A stretch of 64,000 bases of DNA from Mycolicibacterium neoaurum ATCC 25795 (GTDB taxonomy: Bacteria; Actinomycetota; Actinomycetes; Mycobacteriales; Mycobacteriaceae). Shown here piece after piece: positions 34,318 through 43,007 of this stretch. The position numbers were made by a program, and so were the translations under genes. The DNA is taken from NCBI RefSeq assembly GCF_000691525.1, contig NZ_JMDW01000003.1, forward strand, positions 372,001-436,000, read 5' to 3'. Positions within the stretch are counted from its first letter, which is position 1. Each line of letters opens with the position of its first letter. The notes beneath the pieces were generated by a model. That model worked only from the letters and a program-made list of their open reading frames with translations. It did not search any database and was not told the origin of the DNA.

Positions 34318-35109
34318 ATGAGCGCTTGGTTGGTTGAACATGTTCCCGCGGGTGCCCTGTTGGTCCTCCTGGTGGTGCTGATCGCCGGCGGGGCGGTTCT
34401 GCTGCAGATGCTGGTACGCCGGCGATTCCCGGGGCTGCAGGGTGATGACCACAACGACGTCGTCCGATTCACCTACGGGGTGATCGGTTTCGTCTACGCC
34501 TTCTTCATCGGTTTCGTCGTCTCGTCCATGTGGGGCCATATCAACACAGCCGATGCCAACGTCAGGGCCGAGGGCGCGGCGGCGGTTCAACTGGCAAGGG
34601 ACACTGCGGCTTTCGCCGACGTGGACGCTCAGCGGCTGCGCGGCGTCCTGCTCGAATACGGTGAGGCGGTGCTCCAGGAGTGGCCCGGCGGGAATGCGAC
34701 CACCACACCCGAGGCCGACCGGGCGCTGGCCGCGGTGTACCGGGCATACGGTGAGCTCGAGGCGTCCACCGACGCCCAGCGCAGCCGGTTGACCACATCG
34801 CTGGGCAATCTGGACAAGGTGAGCCAGGCCCGCACGGTCCGCCTGCTGCAGGCGCATGATGACGACGGCGCGCCGTGGCCGTTGTGGGGTGTCATCTTCT
34901 TGACCAGCACGCTGGTGCTGGGCACCGCCATCATCTACGGAGTCGAGCGGTCCACGATGCACTACCCGATGGTGGCGATCGTCGGTGTGCTGGTGGCGAC
35001 GAACTTGTTCCTGGTGCTGCAGTTGTCCCACCCGTTCATCGGCGACGCGGCGACCTCGGCCGACCCGCTGCGCGAGTTCGTCACCGTGCTACACCAGCCG
35101 CGCGGCTAG
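34318..35109 (+). CDS. bestrophin-like DUF4239 membrane protein
   Basis: 263 residues from ATG 34318. Two N-terminal helices (about 10-31 and 50-72, with TYGVIGFVYAFFIGFVVSSM), a helical soluble middle (about 75-185) and two C-terminal helices (about 188-212 and 218-236). The order matches the DUF4239 family, called bestrophin-like for its topology. Function is not established. Convergent with the carboxymuconolactone-decarboxylase-family gene. Confidence 0.8.
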   Translation: MSAWLVEHVPAGALLVLLVVLIAGGAVLLQMLVRRRFPGLQGDDHNDVVRFTYGVIGFVYAFFIGFVVSSMWGHINTADANVRAEGAAAVQLARDTAAFADVDAQRLRGVLLEYGEAVLQEWPGGNATTTPEADRALAAVYRAYGELEASTDAQRSRLTTSLGNLDKVSQARTVRLLQAHDDDGAPWPLWGVIFLTSTLVLGTAIIYGVERSTMHYPMVAIVGVLVATNLFLVLQLSHPFIGDAATSADPLREFVTVLHQPRG

Positions 35110-35150
35110 GAAAAGCGTTACCCAGGTCGATATCCGGCCGATCCGAGCGA

Positions 35151-35735
35151 TCAGTCTGCTTCCAGGTGCGTCCGGACATCCTCGTCGAGTTCGATGCCCA
35201 AGGACCGAAGCATCCAACCGAGCGTCTCGTAGGCGCCGACGGTGAAGATCGCATCGAGAATCTCCTGAGTGCTCAGGAAGCCCGTCAACGCGGTCCAGGT
35301 GGAATCGGAGATGGTCCCATCGGTGATCAAATCGTCGGCGACACGCAGAATGGCAGCATCTTCCTTCGACCAGAGTGCAGAATCCGGGCCCCAGGCGATC
35401 TGGGCCAGCTCGGTCCGGGAGATGCCGACGTCACCGGCAATCACGACGTGCTGAGCCCATTCGTACTCGGACTGCCGGATCACGGCCGTGCGCAGGATCA
35501 GCAGTTCGCGACGACGCGGAGTAAGTGATGTCGCAGCGAGCAGATGCCCGTTGAACGTGAAGAACGCGTGTGCGAGTTCGGGGTGATGGGCGAGCGCACC
35601 GAGAACGTTGAGACCTTTCGGGCGGCCTTCGGTCTGCAGTGGCGGATGACGGCGGACCGGAGGGTCCATCGCGGCCAGCGCCGCGCGCATCTCGGTCGGC
35701 CACTCCGCTGCCGGCAGCGGGACAACACGCGTCAT
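35151..35735 (-). CDS. carboxymuconolactone decarboxylase (AhpD-like) family protein
   Basis: 194 residues from ATG 35735, preferred over ATG 35744 because GAGAGGA is then correctly spaced. The CMD core is present (TPRRRELLILRTAVIRQSEYEWAQHVVIA), with the catalytic-region histidine but without the CxxC of AhpD, so it is a non-peroxidase member. Relatives include 4-carboxymuconolactone decarboxylase and uncharacterised ring-opening enzymes. Divergent from no obvious partner; the TetR gene lies 133 nt upstream on the same strand. Confidence 0.83.
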   Translation of the reverse strand: MTRVVPLPAAEWPTEMRAALAAMDPPVRRHPPLQTEGRPKGLNVLGALAHHPELAHAFFTFNGHLLAATSLTPRRRELLILRTAVIRQSEYEWAQHVVIAGDVGISRTELAQIAWGPDSALWSKEDAAILRVADDLITDGTISDSTWTALTGFLSTQEILDAIFTVGAYETLGWMLRSLGIELDEDVRTHLEAD

Positions 35736-35868
35736 AGACCTCATTCCTCTCGATCGCCATCGGGCGCGACGGCCCGCGGAAATGACGTTCTCCTAGGATT
35801 GCACGTCGATATCGAGTGAAGCGAATGCCGCGCTACGTCGGCACAGCGTGGAGGGGAGGTTCACGCGC

Positions 35869-36516
35869 TCAGCTGGCGGCCGGCGCCCGCAGTGCCCACA
35901 GGTCGTTGGACAACAGTCTGCGCAACCTGTCGATGACGGCGGCCACCTCGTCGTCGGTGCCGACGAAGCCGGCGTAGAAGCCCATGCCGAACATCAGCAC
36001 CAGCAACATCTCGATGAGGGCGTTGCCATCGGTTTCGTCGGCCAATTGACCATTTGCGATCGCGTCGCTGACGGCTTCGGCCAGAAAGGCGCGGATTCCG
36101 TCGCGCGGGGCATATTGGTCGTTCTTCAACTCGGGGTGGCGATGGGCCTCCAGCATCGAGGTGACAAGGAAAGCTGCGGCAGAGTCGATCTCGCGGTGCG
36201 CGGCCAGCATGCCGCTCATCAACGCGGTCAGTTTGTCCAGCAGAGTGGTCTGGCCGGCGGCTGCGGCGATGCCGGCTTCGATGAGTCCGGTGTGGGTTGT
36301 ATCCAGCACGTTCTGATAGAGATCGCGCTTGTTGGAAAAGTAGTGATTGATTGCTGGGCGGGTCAGATCGGCGCGCTCGGCAATCTCCTGAAATGTCGAC
36401 GCATCGTAGCCAAGCTCGCTGAAAACTTGACGAGCCGCGAAGATAATCCGTTCGCGGGTTTCCGCTCCGTTAGCTGCTCGTGGGCGCCCCCGAGTGCGGC
36501 GCAGCGCTTGTGTCAT
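35869..36516 (-). CDS. TetR-family transcriptional regulator
   Basis: 215 residues from ATG 36516. It opens with a basic arm (RRTRGRPRA), then the TetR HTH (RERIIFAARQVFSELGYDAS; FQEIAERADLTRPAINHYFS). The C-terminal ligand domain is wholly helical. The palindromic operator TACTGACCGGTGCGTA begins 20 nt upstream of the start, indicating autoregulation. The 11-base core of that operator recurs at the acyl-CoA operon promoter (10948-10962), so this protein is a candidate regulator of that operon as well. Confidence 0.87.
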   Translation of the reverse strand: MTQALRRTRGRPRAANGAETRERIIFAARQVFSELGYDASTFQEIAERADLTRPAINHYFSNKRDLYQNVLDTTHTGLIEAGIAAAAGQTTLLDKLTALMSGMLAAHREIDSAAAFLVTSMLEAHRHPELKNDQYAPRDGIRAFLAEAVSDAIANGQLADETDGNALIEMLLVLMFGMGFYAGFVGTDDEVAAVIDRLRRLLSNDLWALRAPAAS

Positions 36517-36536
36517 ACGCGGAGTTTGCCACAAAT

Positions 36537-36552
36537 TACTGACCGGTGCGTA
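36537..36552 (-). promoter_or_regulatory. TetR operator upstream of the TetR gene
   Basis: TACTGACCGGTGCGTA on the plus strand: palindromic at 12 of 16 positions around ACCGGT. On the minus strand it lies upstream of the TetR gene's start and next to a TAATTT -10 candidate. Confidence 0.6.
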
Positions 36553-36634
36553 GAAAACTTTTCCAACCGGCCTGCGCCCACGTCCATAGCAAACCTGATC
36601 TTGACCGTTGTTGCCGACCCCGACGACCGCGCCG

Positions 36635-36640
36635 TAGCCT
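36635..36640 (+). promoter_or_regulatory. leaderless -10 box of the lysine acetyltransferase gene
   Basis: TAGCCT exactly 6 nt before GTG 36647. Confidence 0.5.
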
Positions 36641-36646
36641 CGTGAG

Positions 36647-37645
36647 GTGTCCGGAGCGACCGCTGACCGTGCCGACGAACTGGCTGCACTTGAGTTCTTC
36701 GCCGGGTGCGCGCCCGAGTCACTACGTCCCCTCGCGTCCCAGCTGCAACCGCTGTTCGCCGACCCGGGGCAGGTCCTGATGCGACAGGGCGAGACGGCGT
36801 TGACCTTCCTGTTGATCGCCACCGGACAGGCCGAGGTGACCCACGTCGGCGACCGTGGTGAGTCCATCACGATCACCGTCGATCCCGGCCTCGTGATCGG
36901 TGAGATCGCCTTGCTGCGGCACACCCCACGCAGCGCCACCGTGGTGGCCGCCACGTCGCTGACCGGTTGGGTAGGCGGACCCGAAGCCTTTGCCGCGCTT
37001 GTCGAACTGCCGGGGGTGATGCCACGTTTGGTGCGCACCGCCCGCCAGCGGCTGGCGGCTTATCTGACGCCGATCGAGATCGCGCTGCGGGACCACCTCG
37101 TCCTGCATCTGCGTCCCGTGCTGCCCGGTGACAACGTGCGCACGATCGACGGACCCATCGAGTTCTCGGCCGAGACGTTGTATCGGCGCTTCCAGAGCAC
37201 CCGGGTCCCGACGCCCTCGCTGATGGCCTACCTGTTCGAGGTGGACTATGTCGATCACTTCGTCTGGGTGATGACCGCAGGACCCGACGGCCCGGTGGTC
37301 GCCGACGCCCGGTTCGTCCGGGAGGGGCACGGGGTGAGTACCGCAGAGGTGGCGTTCATCGTCGCCGACATCTACCAGGGCCACGGCATCGGCACATTCC
37401 TCATGGACGCGTTGGCCGTGGCCGCGCACGTCGGCGGCGTCACCCGCTTCTCGGCACGGGTGTTGACCGACAACTATGCGATGCGCGCCATCCTGGATCG
37501 TGCCGGTGCGCACTGGGTGCGCGATGATCTCAACGTGGTGGTCACCGAGATCGACGTCCCGCCGGCCGGCGCGTTGTCGCTGCGTCCGGAAATCTACGAC
37601 GAGATCGCCGCCCTGGCACGACGAGTGATGGGATCGGTGGGCTGA
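36647..37645 (+). CDS. pat: cAMP-regulated protein lysine acetyltransferase (Rv0998/KAT)
   Basis: 332 residues from GTG 36647. The N-terminal half is a cyclic-nucleotide-binding domain with the phosphate-binding cassette VIGEIALLRHTPRSATVVAA. The C-terminal half is a GNAT domain whose acetyl-CoA loop is YQGHGIGTFLMDAL, followed by the NYAMRAILDRAGAHW segment. This domain pair is specific to mycobacterial KATmt/KATms (Pat), which acetylate acetyl-CoA synthetase and universal stress proteins when cAMP binds. Length agrees with the 333-residue M. tuberculosis protein. It is one base-overlapped with the next gene (TGATG). Confidence 0.95.
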   Translation: MSGATADRADELAALEFFAGCAPESLRPLASQLQPLFADPGQVLMRQGETALTFLLIATGQAEVTHVGDRGESITITVDPGLVIGEIALLRHTPRSATVVAATSLTGWVGGPEAFAALVELPGVMPRLVRTARQRLAAYLTPIEIALRDHLVLHLRPVLPGDNVRTIDGPIEFSAETLYRRFQSTRVPTPSLMAYLFEVDYVDHFVWVMTAGPDGPVVADARFVREGHGVSTAEVAFIVADIYQGHGIGTFLMDALAVAAHVGGVTRFSARVLTDNYAMRAILDRAGAHWVRDDLNVVVTEIDVPPAGALSLRPEIYDEIAALARRVMGSVG

Positions 37646-38487
37646 TGTCCCAACCCGCGCGCAGTGCCGGCCGGCCGCCGCTGAACAAGGACACCACGCT
37701 GTGCATCTCGCTTGCCGCGCGGCCCAGCAATATCGGCACGCGGTTCCACAACCATCTGTACGAGGAACTGGGCCTGGATTTCATCTACAAGGCCTTCACC
37801 ACCACCGATATTGCCGCCGCCATCGGCGGAGTTCGGGCCCTCGGCATCCGCGGCTGCTCGGTCTCGATGCCGTTCAAAACCGACGTGATGGCGCTGGTCG
37901 ACGATATCGAGCCGTCGGCACGGGTCATCGAATCGGTGAACACCATCGTCAATGACAACGGTCACCTCACCGCGTCCAATACCGATTACCTTGCGGTACA
38001 ACAACTCATCGCCCAGCATGAGCTCAATCCCGACGATGCGGTGGTGCTGCGCGGCAGCGGTGGGATGGCCAACGCGGTGGCCGCCGCGTTCGTCGGAGCG
38101 GGATTCTCCCGCGGGGTCGTCGTGGCCAGGAACGCCGACACCGGTCGCGCTCTGGCCGACCGGATCGGTTGGGAGTACGCCACTTCCGCGGACGGTGTGC
38201 GGGCACCGATCCTGGTCAACGTCACCCCGATCGGGATGGCCGGCGGTCCCGAGGAGTCCGCGCGATCATTCGACGAGGACGCGATCAATGCCGCGGCGAC
38301 CGTGTTCGACGTCGTGGCCCTGCCATCGGAGACACCATTGATCATCGCCGCCCGCGCCGCGGGCGTCCCGGTCATCACCGGGGCAGAGGTCATCGCGCTG
38401 CAGGCGGCCGAACAGTTCGAGCGCTATACCGGGGTGCGCCCCAGCGCGGCGCAGATCGCGGCGGCGTCGGCGATATCGCGGGCCTGA
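37645..38487 (+). CDS. shikimate dehydrogenase-like protein (AroE family)
   Basis: 280 residues from ATG 37645, whose first base is the last base of the acetyltransferase stop. It has the AroE fold: N-terminal substrate domain (FIYKAFTTTDIAAAIGGVRALGIRG; SVSMPFKTDVM with the catalytic lysine) and a C-terminal nucleotide domain with GSGGMANAVAAAF instead of the canonical GAGGAA. The NTDY segment (ASNTDYLAV) keeps the catalytic aspartate. It may not be the biosynthetic AroE, which lies elsewhere in mycobacteria. Coupling to a cAMP-controlled acetyltransferase is unexplained. Confidence 0.82.
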   Translation: MSQPARSAGRPPLNKDTTLCISLAARPSNIGTRFHNHLYEELGLDFIYKAFTTTDIAAAIGGVRALGIRGCSVSMPFKTDVMALVDDIEPSARVIESVNTIVNDNGHLTASNTDYLAVQQLIAQHELNPDDAVVLRGSGGMANAVAAAFVGAGFSRGVVVARNADTGRALADRIGWEYATSADGVRAPILVNVTPIGMAGGPEESARSFDEDAINAAATVFDVVALPSETPLIIAARAAGVPVITGAEVIALQAAEQFERYTGVRPSAAQIAAASAISRA

Positions 38488-39192
38488 TCAGCTGGGCGTG
38501 ATGGTCGTCTGCTCGTCGATGGCCGCGGTCGCGTCCATCAGCGGGCCCATCTGTTCCTCGGTGCCCTCGGCGTTGATCTGCAGGACGAACAGCCCGTCGT
38601 CGGCGGGGATGACCGTCGTCTTCTGCGCGACCAGCAGGGTCTTGCCGTTCTTGACGTACGTTCCGCCGACCTGCACGGCGTCGAATCCGCCGAGCTTGCC
38701 CGGCTGCCCCTCGTTGCCGCCGTTGTAGTCGGGGAGATTCTTCAGCTCGTTGGGTGCGTACTCCAGAATCTTGGCACCCTCGACATCACCGGTCAGCTTG
38801 GACAGGATCGCGGTGATGGTCGGCGGCGGCGGCGGCATGCTCGGGTCGGCGTAGACGAGCTGGCCCCACGCCCATTCCGGGGTGGCCGGACCGGCGTCGA
38901 CCCAGCCCTGCGGCGCAGGCAGATTCACCGACGGTGACCCGGGGGTGCCACGTTTGACCTGCGCCTCGGTGATGCCGTTCTGCTGGATGTACTGGGCGAT
39001 GGTCAGATTCTCGCCGGTGTCGGCGGGCGCGTCGCTGTCGGTCTCCGGCGCGGCGGCAGCCGAGGTCGAGGTGGAGGTCTCCTCGGCGCTGGAGCTCGTA
39101 TCGGTCTTGGTGTCGGATCCGCAGCCGGCCAGGGCGAGGCTGAGCACCGCAACCGCGACGGCCGCGCCTCGGGCTGTGGTCTGCTTGTTCAT
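38488..39192 (-). CDS. LpqN/LpqT-family lipoprotein
   Basis: 234 residues from ATG 39192 with AGGAGAA upstream. Signal peptide with lipobox LALAGC, so C24 is the lipidated residue. A Ser/Thr/Asp-rich linker (about 28-60) follows, then an LpqN-type domain (PAPQGWVDAGPATPEWAWGQ; ILSKLTGDVEGAKILEY; VAQKTTVIPADDGLFVLQIN). This is a mycobacterial envelope lipoprotein family; LpqN of M. tuberculosis binds host and cell-envelope proteins. Convergent with the AroE-like gene, a single base apart. Confidence 0.87.
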   Translation of the reverse strand: MNKQTTARGAAVAVAVLSLALAGCGSDTKTDTSSSAEETSTSTSAAAAPETDSDAPADTGENLTIAQYIQQNGITEAQVKRGTPGSPSVNLPAPQGWVDAGPATPEWAWGQLVYADPSMPPPPPTITAILSKLTGDVEGAKILEYAPNELKNLPDYNGGNEGQPGKLGGFDAVQVGGTYVKNGKTLLVAQKTTVIPADDGLFVLQINAEGTEEQMGPLMDATAAIDEQTTITPS

Positions 39193-39313
39193 CGGTTCTC
39201 CTGTCCGTCGAATCTCGGATCGGACGTTACAGGGCCGGAGGGAAACCGACGGCATGTCGTGAAACGCGTTTCGCCGGGGAAACCTGGGGCGTCGGTGTGG
39301 TAACACAGGCGGT

Positions 39314-39991
39314 GTGCGTGGCTACGCGATCGGCCTTGGCGCGGTGCTGGTGATCAGCGGTTGTTCCGCCCCTGCGCCCGCCCCGCCGACCGTGGAGGCC
39401 GGCGGCTCGGATACGCGTGCCGTGAAAGTGATGAATCCTGCTGCGGTGCAGCGTGTTCAGTCCGACCTTCCGCCGGGGTACGAGGTCACCCCACTCACCG
39501 ACAATGCGGCACCGGCCGGTTTCTGGGGGATGACGGCGGGCTGGGCCGCCGAGCCCGGTCAATGCGCGGCGTTGGCCGATCCGGGCGCCGGTGCGCCGAC
39601 GCACGGTTGGTCGGCCTCCGGGCCCGGGGGCATCATTCATGCGGTGGTGGCCGGTCCCGGAACCGTCGCCGCCATCCCGTCCGGCTGTCAGGCCTGGACG
39701 CTGCGGGGCGGGCGAACCTCCGCGACGGTCACCGCGGTCGCTGCTCCGGATATCCTCGGCATGCCCACTGCGGCGATGTCCACCGTGGCCACCACCGTCG
39801 TGGAAGGCGGTACCGAGACCCGTTCACACGCCGACACCGCCATTGCTTACCCCAGCCCCGGCTACGTCGTGACCGTCACCGTCGTCACCGATCCCGGCTC
39901 GGCGCTGCCGGAGCTCGGGCCGGATGTCGCCGGTCGGCTGTTGCGCTCGGCGACCGACGAGATCTCCGGCAGCGCGGAGCCGGCCGGGTAG
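39314..39991 (+). CDS. probable lipoprotein, DUF5642-like
   Basis: 225 residues from GTG 39314. Short signal sequence with lipobox VISGC, placing the lipidated cysteine at residue 17. The remainder is secreted, Ala/Gly/Thr/Val-rich, with two further cysteines (PGQCAAL, PSGCQAW). The YEVTPL, WAAEPGQCAALADP and AIAYPSPGYVVTVTVVTD stretches resemble the mycobacterial secreted DUF5642/sensor-type family, by recall only. Its neighbour at 40002 has the same overall design. Confidence 0.7.
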   Translation: MRGYAIGLGAVLVISGCSAPAPAPPTVEAGGSDTRAVKVMNPAAVQRVQSDLPPGYEVTPLTDNAAPAGFWGMTAGWAAEPGQCAALADPGAGAPTHGWSASGPGGIIHAVVAGPGTVAAIPSGCQAWTLRGGRTSATVTAVAAPDILGMPTAAMSTVATTVVEGGTETRSHADTAIAYPSPGYVVTVTVVTDPGSALPELGPDVAGRLLRSATDEISGSAEPAG

Positions 39992-40001
39992 ATTGGCGGC
40001 G

Positions 40002-40664
40002 ATGCTGACGTCACGGGCGCTGGCCCTGGTTACCTGTGCTGCCGCCTTGGCGGCGTGCTCCTCCGCCGACTCGTCGAAGGCCGATATTGCCGGTGTCTTC
40101 GCGGTGAAGTCGGTCTTCGACTCCGGCTTTCAGGTCACCACCACGGGACCGACCGGTATCGACCCGAAGATGCTGGCACCGCAGACGGTGCCCGCCGGGG
40201 TGACGATCGAACCGGCGGCCTGCGCGAAGTTCGCCGGGGGCCTTGCGATTCCCGAAGGCGCGCAGGGGAATATGGCCGCCACCACAGCGGAGGGCAAGGG
40301 CAACCGGTTCATCGCGATTGCCGTGCAGACCTCCGAGCCGGTGCCGTCCAATGATCCCGGTCCCGACTGCCAGAAGGTCGCCTTCGGCGGGCCGGGGGTG
40401 CGCGGCCTGGTCGAAGTCGTGGAGTCTCCGCAGATCGAGGGCGCTCGGGTGCTCGGCACCCATCGCGTCGTGCAGACCACCGTCGACGGGAAGCCGCGCA
40501 GCGGCGAACTGTTCAATTACGTCGCGAATTTCGACACCTTCATGGTCATCGTGACGGCCAACCCGCTCGTCGTGCCGAACACCCCGGTGGCGCCGGTGGA
40601 CACCGAAAAAGCCCGCGAGATGCTCACCGCCGCGGTCGAGGATGTCCGGGCCGGCCGCAGCTAG
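40002..40664 (+). CDS. probable lipoprotein, DUF5642-like (second copy)
   Basis: 220 residues from ATG 40002. Lipobox LAAC with lipidated cysteine at residue 19. The mature part has VFAVKSVFDSGFQVTTTGP, EPAACAKFAGGLAIPEG and a C-terminal VIVTANPLV, with two extra cysteines placed as in the preceding gene. It starts 10 nt after that gene's stop, so the two are co-transcribed. The last four bases overlap the convergent AlkB-like gene. Function unknown. Confidence 0.72.
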   Translation: MLTSRALALVTCAAALAACSSADSSKADIAGVFAVKSVFDSGFQVTTTGPTGIDPKMLAPQTVPAGVTIEPAACAKFAGGLAIPEGAQGNMAATTAEGKGNRFIAIAVQTSEPVPSNDPGPDCQKVAFGGPGVRGLVEVVESPQIEGARVLGTHRVVQTTVDGKPRSGELFNYVANFDTFMVIVTANPLVVPNTPVAPVDTEKAREMLTAAVEDVRAGRS

Positions 40665-41269
40665 CGGACGTCGCGCACCCGGAACTGGATGCTTATCCGC
40701 GGCCCGGTGGGCCGGGCGGTCTTGGGTACCGCGTGCTCCCAGGTCCGTTGCGCCGATCCGCCCATCACCAGCAGGTCGCCGTGGGCCTGGGGCAATCGCA
40801 GGCTGCGTCCGCCGCCACGCGGCCGCATCGCGAACACCCGGCGCGCGCCGAGGCTGACGATGGCCACCATGGTGTCCTCGGTGCTGCTGCGTCCGACGGT
40901 GTCTCCGTGCCAGGCCACGCTGTCGTTGCCGTCGCGATAAAGGCACAGTCCGGCGCTGGTGAACGGTTCGCCGAGTTCGCCCGCGTAGATGTCGTTGAGC
41001 CGGACCCGCAGCCGGGCGATGGCCGGATGGGGGGCAGGGGCGGCGGTCAGGTCGTGGAAGCTGACCAGACGCGGCACGTCGAGCACCCGTTCGTACATCT
41101 GCCTGCGTTCCGCGCGCCACGGGATGGCGGTCAGCAGCTCGTCGAACAGGGTCTTGTCATCGTCCAGCCAGCCGTTGAGCCAGCCGGCGCGCACGTCGAT
41201 CCAGGCGCCTGCACCCAGGCTCCGACGTTCCGAATGGTCGAATAGCGACCCCTGAACGGCCAGTGACAC
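40661..41269 (-). CDS. AlkB-like 2OG-Fe(II) dioxygenase (Rv1000c-like)
   Basis: 202 residues from GTG 41269. The double-stranded beta-helix iron site is complete: HxD in SVAWHGDTVG, the distal histidine in WEHAVPK, and the 2-oxoglutarate arginines in GPRISIQFRVRD. The PxLVSFHDL and YRDGNDSVAWH segments fit AlkB homologues that demethylate alkylated bases. Compact size (about 200 residues) matches bacterial AlkB. It lies next to soxR and near a photolyase, a loose DNA-damage/redox neighbourhood. Confidence 0.85.
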   Translation of the reverse strand: MSLAVQGSLFDHSERRSLGAGAWIDVRAGWLNGWLDDDKTLFDELLTAIPWRAERRQMYERVLDVPRLVSFHDLTAAPAPHPAIARLRVRLNDIYAGELGEPFTSAGLCLYRDGNDSVAWHGDTVGRSSTEDTMVAIVSLGARRVFAMRPRGGGRSLRLPQAHGDLLVMGGSAQRTWEHAVPKTARPTGPRISIQFRVRDVR

Positions 41270-41299
41270 GAACCAAGGCTATCGCACAGACGTTCGATA

Positions 41300-41731
41300 T
41301 CACAGGTTGGCCGCGCCAGGACCCTGATCTGCCAGCACGTCGTCGGGGTTGGCCAGCCGGCACGCCTTCAGGCTCAGGCATCCGCACCCGATGCAGCCGG
41401 CGAGATTGTCGCGCAACCGCTGCAGATGCAGGATCCGTGCGTCGATGTCCTCGCGCCAGCCCGCCGACAATCGCGCCCAGTCCTTGCTGGTGGGCACCCG
41501 GTCGTCGGGCAGGGTGGCCAGCGCGTCGCGGATCCTGGCCAACGGGATGCCCAGCCGCTGCGACATCCGGATGAAGGCCACCCGGCGCAGTGTCTCGCGC
41601 CGATAGCGGCGCTGGTTGCCCGATGTGCGCCGCGATACGATCAGACCCTCGCGCTCGTAGAAATGCAGCGCAGACACGGCCACCCCGCTGCGGAGGGCCA
41701 TCTCACCGGGTGTGAGCTCATGTGTCTCCAT
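41300..41731 (-). CDS. soxR: SoxR, redox-sensitive MerR-family activator
   Basis: 143 residues from ATG 41731. MerR HTH in the first 70 residues ([37 protein letters not shown]), a coiled dimerisation helix, and the [2Fe-2S] cluster signature C113-x2-C116-x-C118-x5-C124, identical in spacing to E. coli SoxR. In actinobacteria SoxR senses redox-cycling compounds rather than superoxide itself. A near-perfect SoxR box lies 3 nt upstream of its start and 13 nt before arcA. Confidence 0.93.
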   Translation of the reverse strand: METHELTPGEMALRSGVAVSALHFYEREGLIVSRRTSGNQRRYRRETLRRVAFIRMSQRLGIPLARIRDALATLPDDRVPTSKDWARLSAGWREDIDARILHLQRLRDNLAGCIGCGCLSLKACRLANPDDVLADQGPGAANL

Positions 41732-41734
41732 ACA

Positions 41735-41752
41735 CCTCAACCATAGTTGAGT
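41735..41752. promoter_or_regulatory. SoxR box between soxR and arcA
   Basis: CCTCAACCATAGTTGAGT: arms CCTCAA and TTGAGt around a 6-nt centre, closely matching the E. coli soxS box (CCTCAA-N6-TTGAGG). It covers a TATGGT -10 candidate for soxR on the minus strand and abuts a TAACGT -10 candidate (41753-41758) for arcA. Confidence 0.8.
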
Positions 41753-41765
41753 TAACGTTCTGAAC

Positions 41766-42974
41766 GTGGAAGCGATACCGCTGGGGTCCAATTCGGAGGT
41801 CGGCAGGCTGCGGACGGTGATCCTGCACCGTCCCGGCGCGGAGTTGCAGCGGCTCACCCCGCGCAACAACGACACCCTGTTGTTCGACGGGCTGCCCTGG
41901 GTCGCCAAGGCCCAGGAGGAGCACGACGCGTTCGCGGCGTTGCTCGCCTCGCGCGGTGTCGAGGTGCTGCTGCTGGGTGATCTACTGGCCCAGGCGCTGG
42001 CCTCCGGTGCCGCCCGGATGCACGGCATCTCCGCCGCCGTCGATCCGCGTCGGCTGGGAATCCCATTGGCCCAGGAGCTTTCGGCATATCTGCGCACCCT
42101 CGAACCGGACGCGTTGGCGCACGTGCTGATGGCGGGCATGACCTTCGACGAACTGCCGTTCGCCTCCACCGAGTTCTCGCTGGTGCGCCGCATGCACCAC
42201 GGCGGCGATTTCGTCATCGACCCACTGCCCAACCTGCTGTTCACCCGCGACTCGTCGTTCTGGATCGGACCGCGGGTGGCCATCACCTCGTTGGCGCTGC
42301 CGGCGCGGGTCCGCGAGACCTCGCTGACCGACCTGATCTATGCCCACCACCCGCGGTTCCTCGGTGTGCGGCGGGCCTACGAATCGCGGTCGGCCCCGGT
42401 CGAGGGTGGTGACGTGCTGCTGCTGGCCCCAGGGGTGGTCGCCGTCGGCGTAGGCGAGCGCACCACCCCGGCCGGTGCCGAGGCCCTGGCCCGCAGCCTG
42501 TTCGACGATGATCTGGCGCATACGGTGCTGGCCGTGCCGATCGCGCAGGAACGGGCCCAGATGCATCTGGACACCGTCTGCACCATGGTCGACGCCGATG
42601 CGGTGGTCATGTACCCGAACATCGTGGACTCGTTGTCCGCGTTCACCATTCACAAGGTCGACGGCGGGGGAGTGAAGATCGACCGGGCGGCGCCGTTCGT
42701 CGAGGCCGCCGCCGACGCCATGGGCATCGGCAAGCTGCGCGTCATCGACACCGGGCTGGACCCGGTGACCGCCGAGCGCGAGCAGTGGGACGACGGCAAC
42801 AACACCCTTGCCGTGGCGCCCGGTGTCGTGGTGGCCTACGAACGCAACACCGAGACCAACACCCGGCTCGCCGACTCCGGTATCGAGGTGCTGCCGATCG
42901 CGGCATCGGAGCTCGGTACCGGCCGCGGTGGGCCGCGCTGCATGTCCTGCCCGGCAGCGCGTGACCCGCTGTAG
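41766..42974 (+). CDS. arcA: arginine deiminase ArcA
   Basis: 402 residues from GTG 41766. Guanidino-modifying fold with the family motifs: [30 protein letters not shown], the histidine-containing [11 protein letters not shown] and the C-terminal [10 protein letters not shown] loop with the nucleophile at C392. It hydrolyses arginine to citrulline and ammonia. Neighbouring arcB/arcC genes are absent, so it probably serves nitrogen or acid/redox physiology rather than an ATP-yielding ADI pathway. Divergent from soxR across 34 bp carrying a SoxR box. Confidence 0.95.
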   Translation: MEAIPLGSNSEVGRLRTVILHRPGAELQRLTPRNNDTLLFDGLPWVAKAQEEHDAFAALLASRGVEVLLLGDLLAQALASGAARMHGISAAVDPRRLGIPLAQELSAYLRTLEPDALAHVLMAGMTFDELPFASTEFSLVRRMHHGGDFVIDPLPNLLFTRDSSFWIGPRVAITSLALPARVRETSLTDLIYAHHPRFLGVRRAYESRSAPVEGGDVLLLAPGVVAVGVGERTTPAGAEALARSLFDDDLAHTVLAVPIAQERAQMHLDTVCTMVDADAVVMYPNIVDSLSAFTIHKVDGGGVKIDRAAPFVEAAADAMGIGKLRVIDTGLDPVTAEREQWDDGNNTLAVAPGVVVAYERNTETNTRLADSGIEVLPIAASELGTGRGGPRCMSCPAARDPL

Positions 42975-43007
42975 CGCGAGGTTTGCCGCGCCCGCGCACG
43001 GGGCAGC

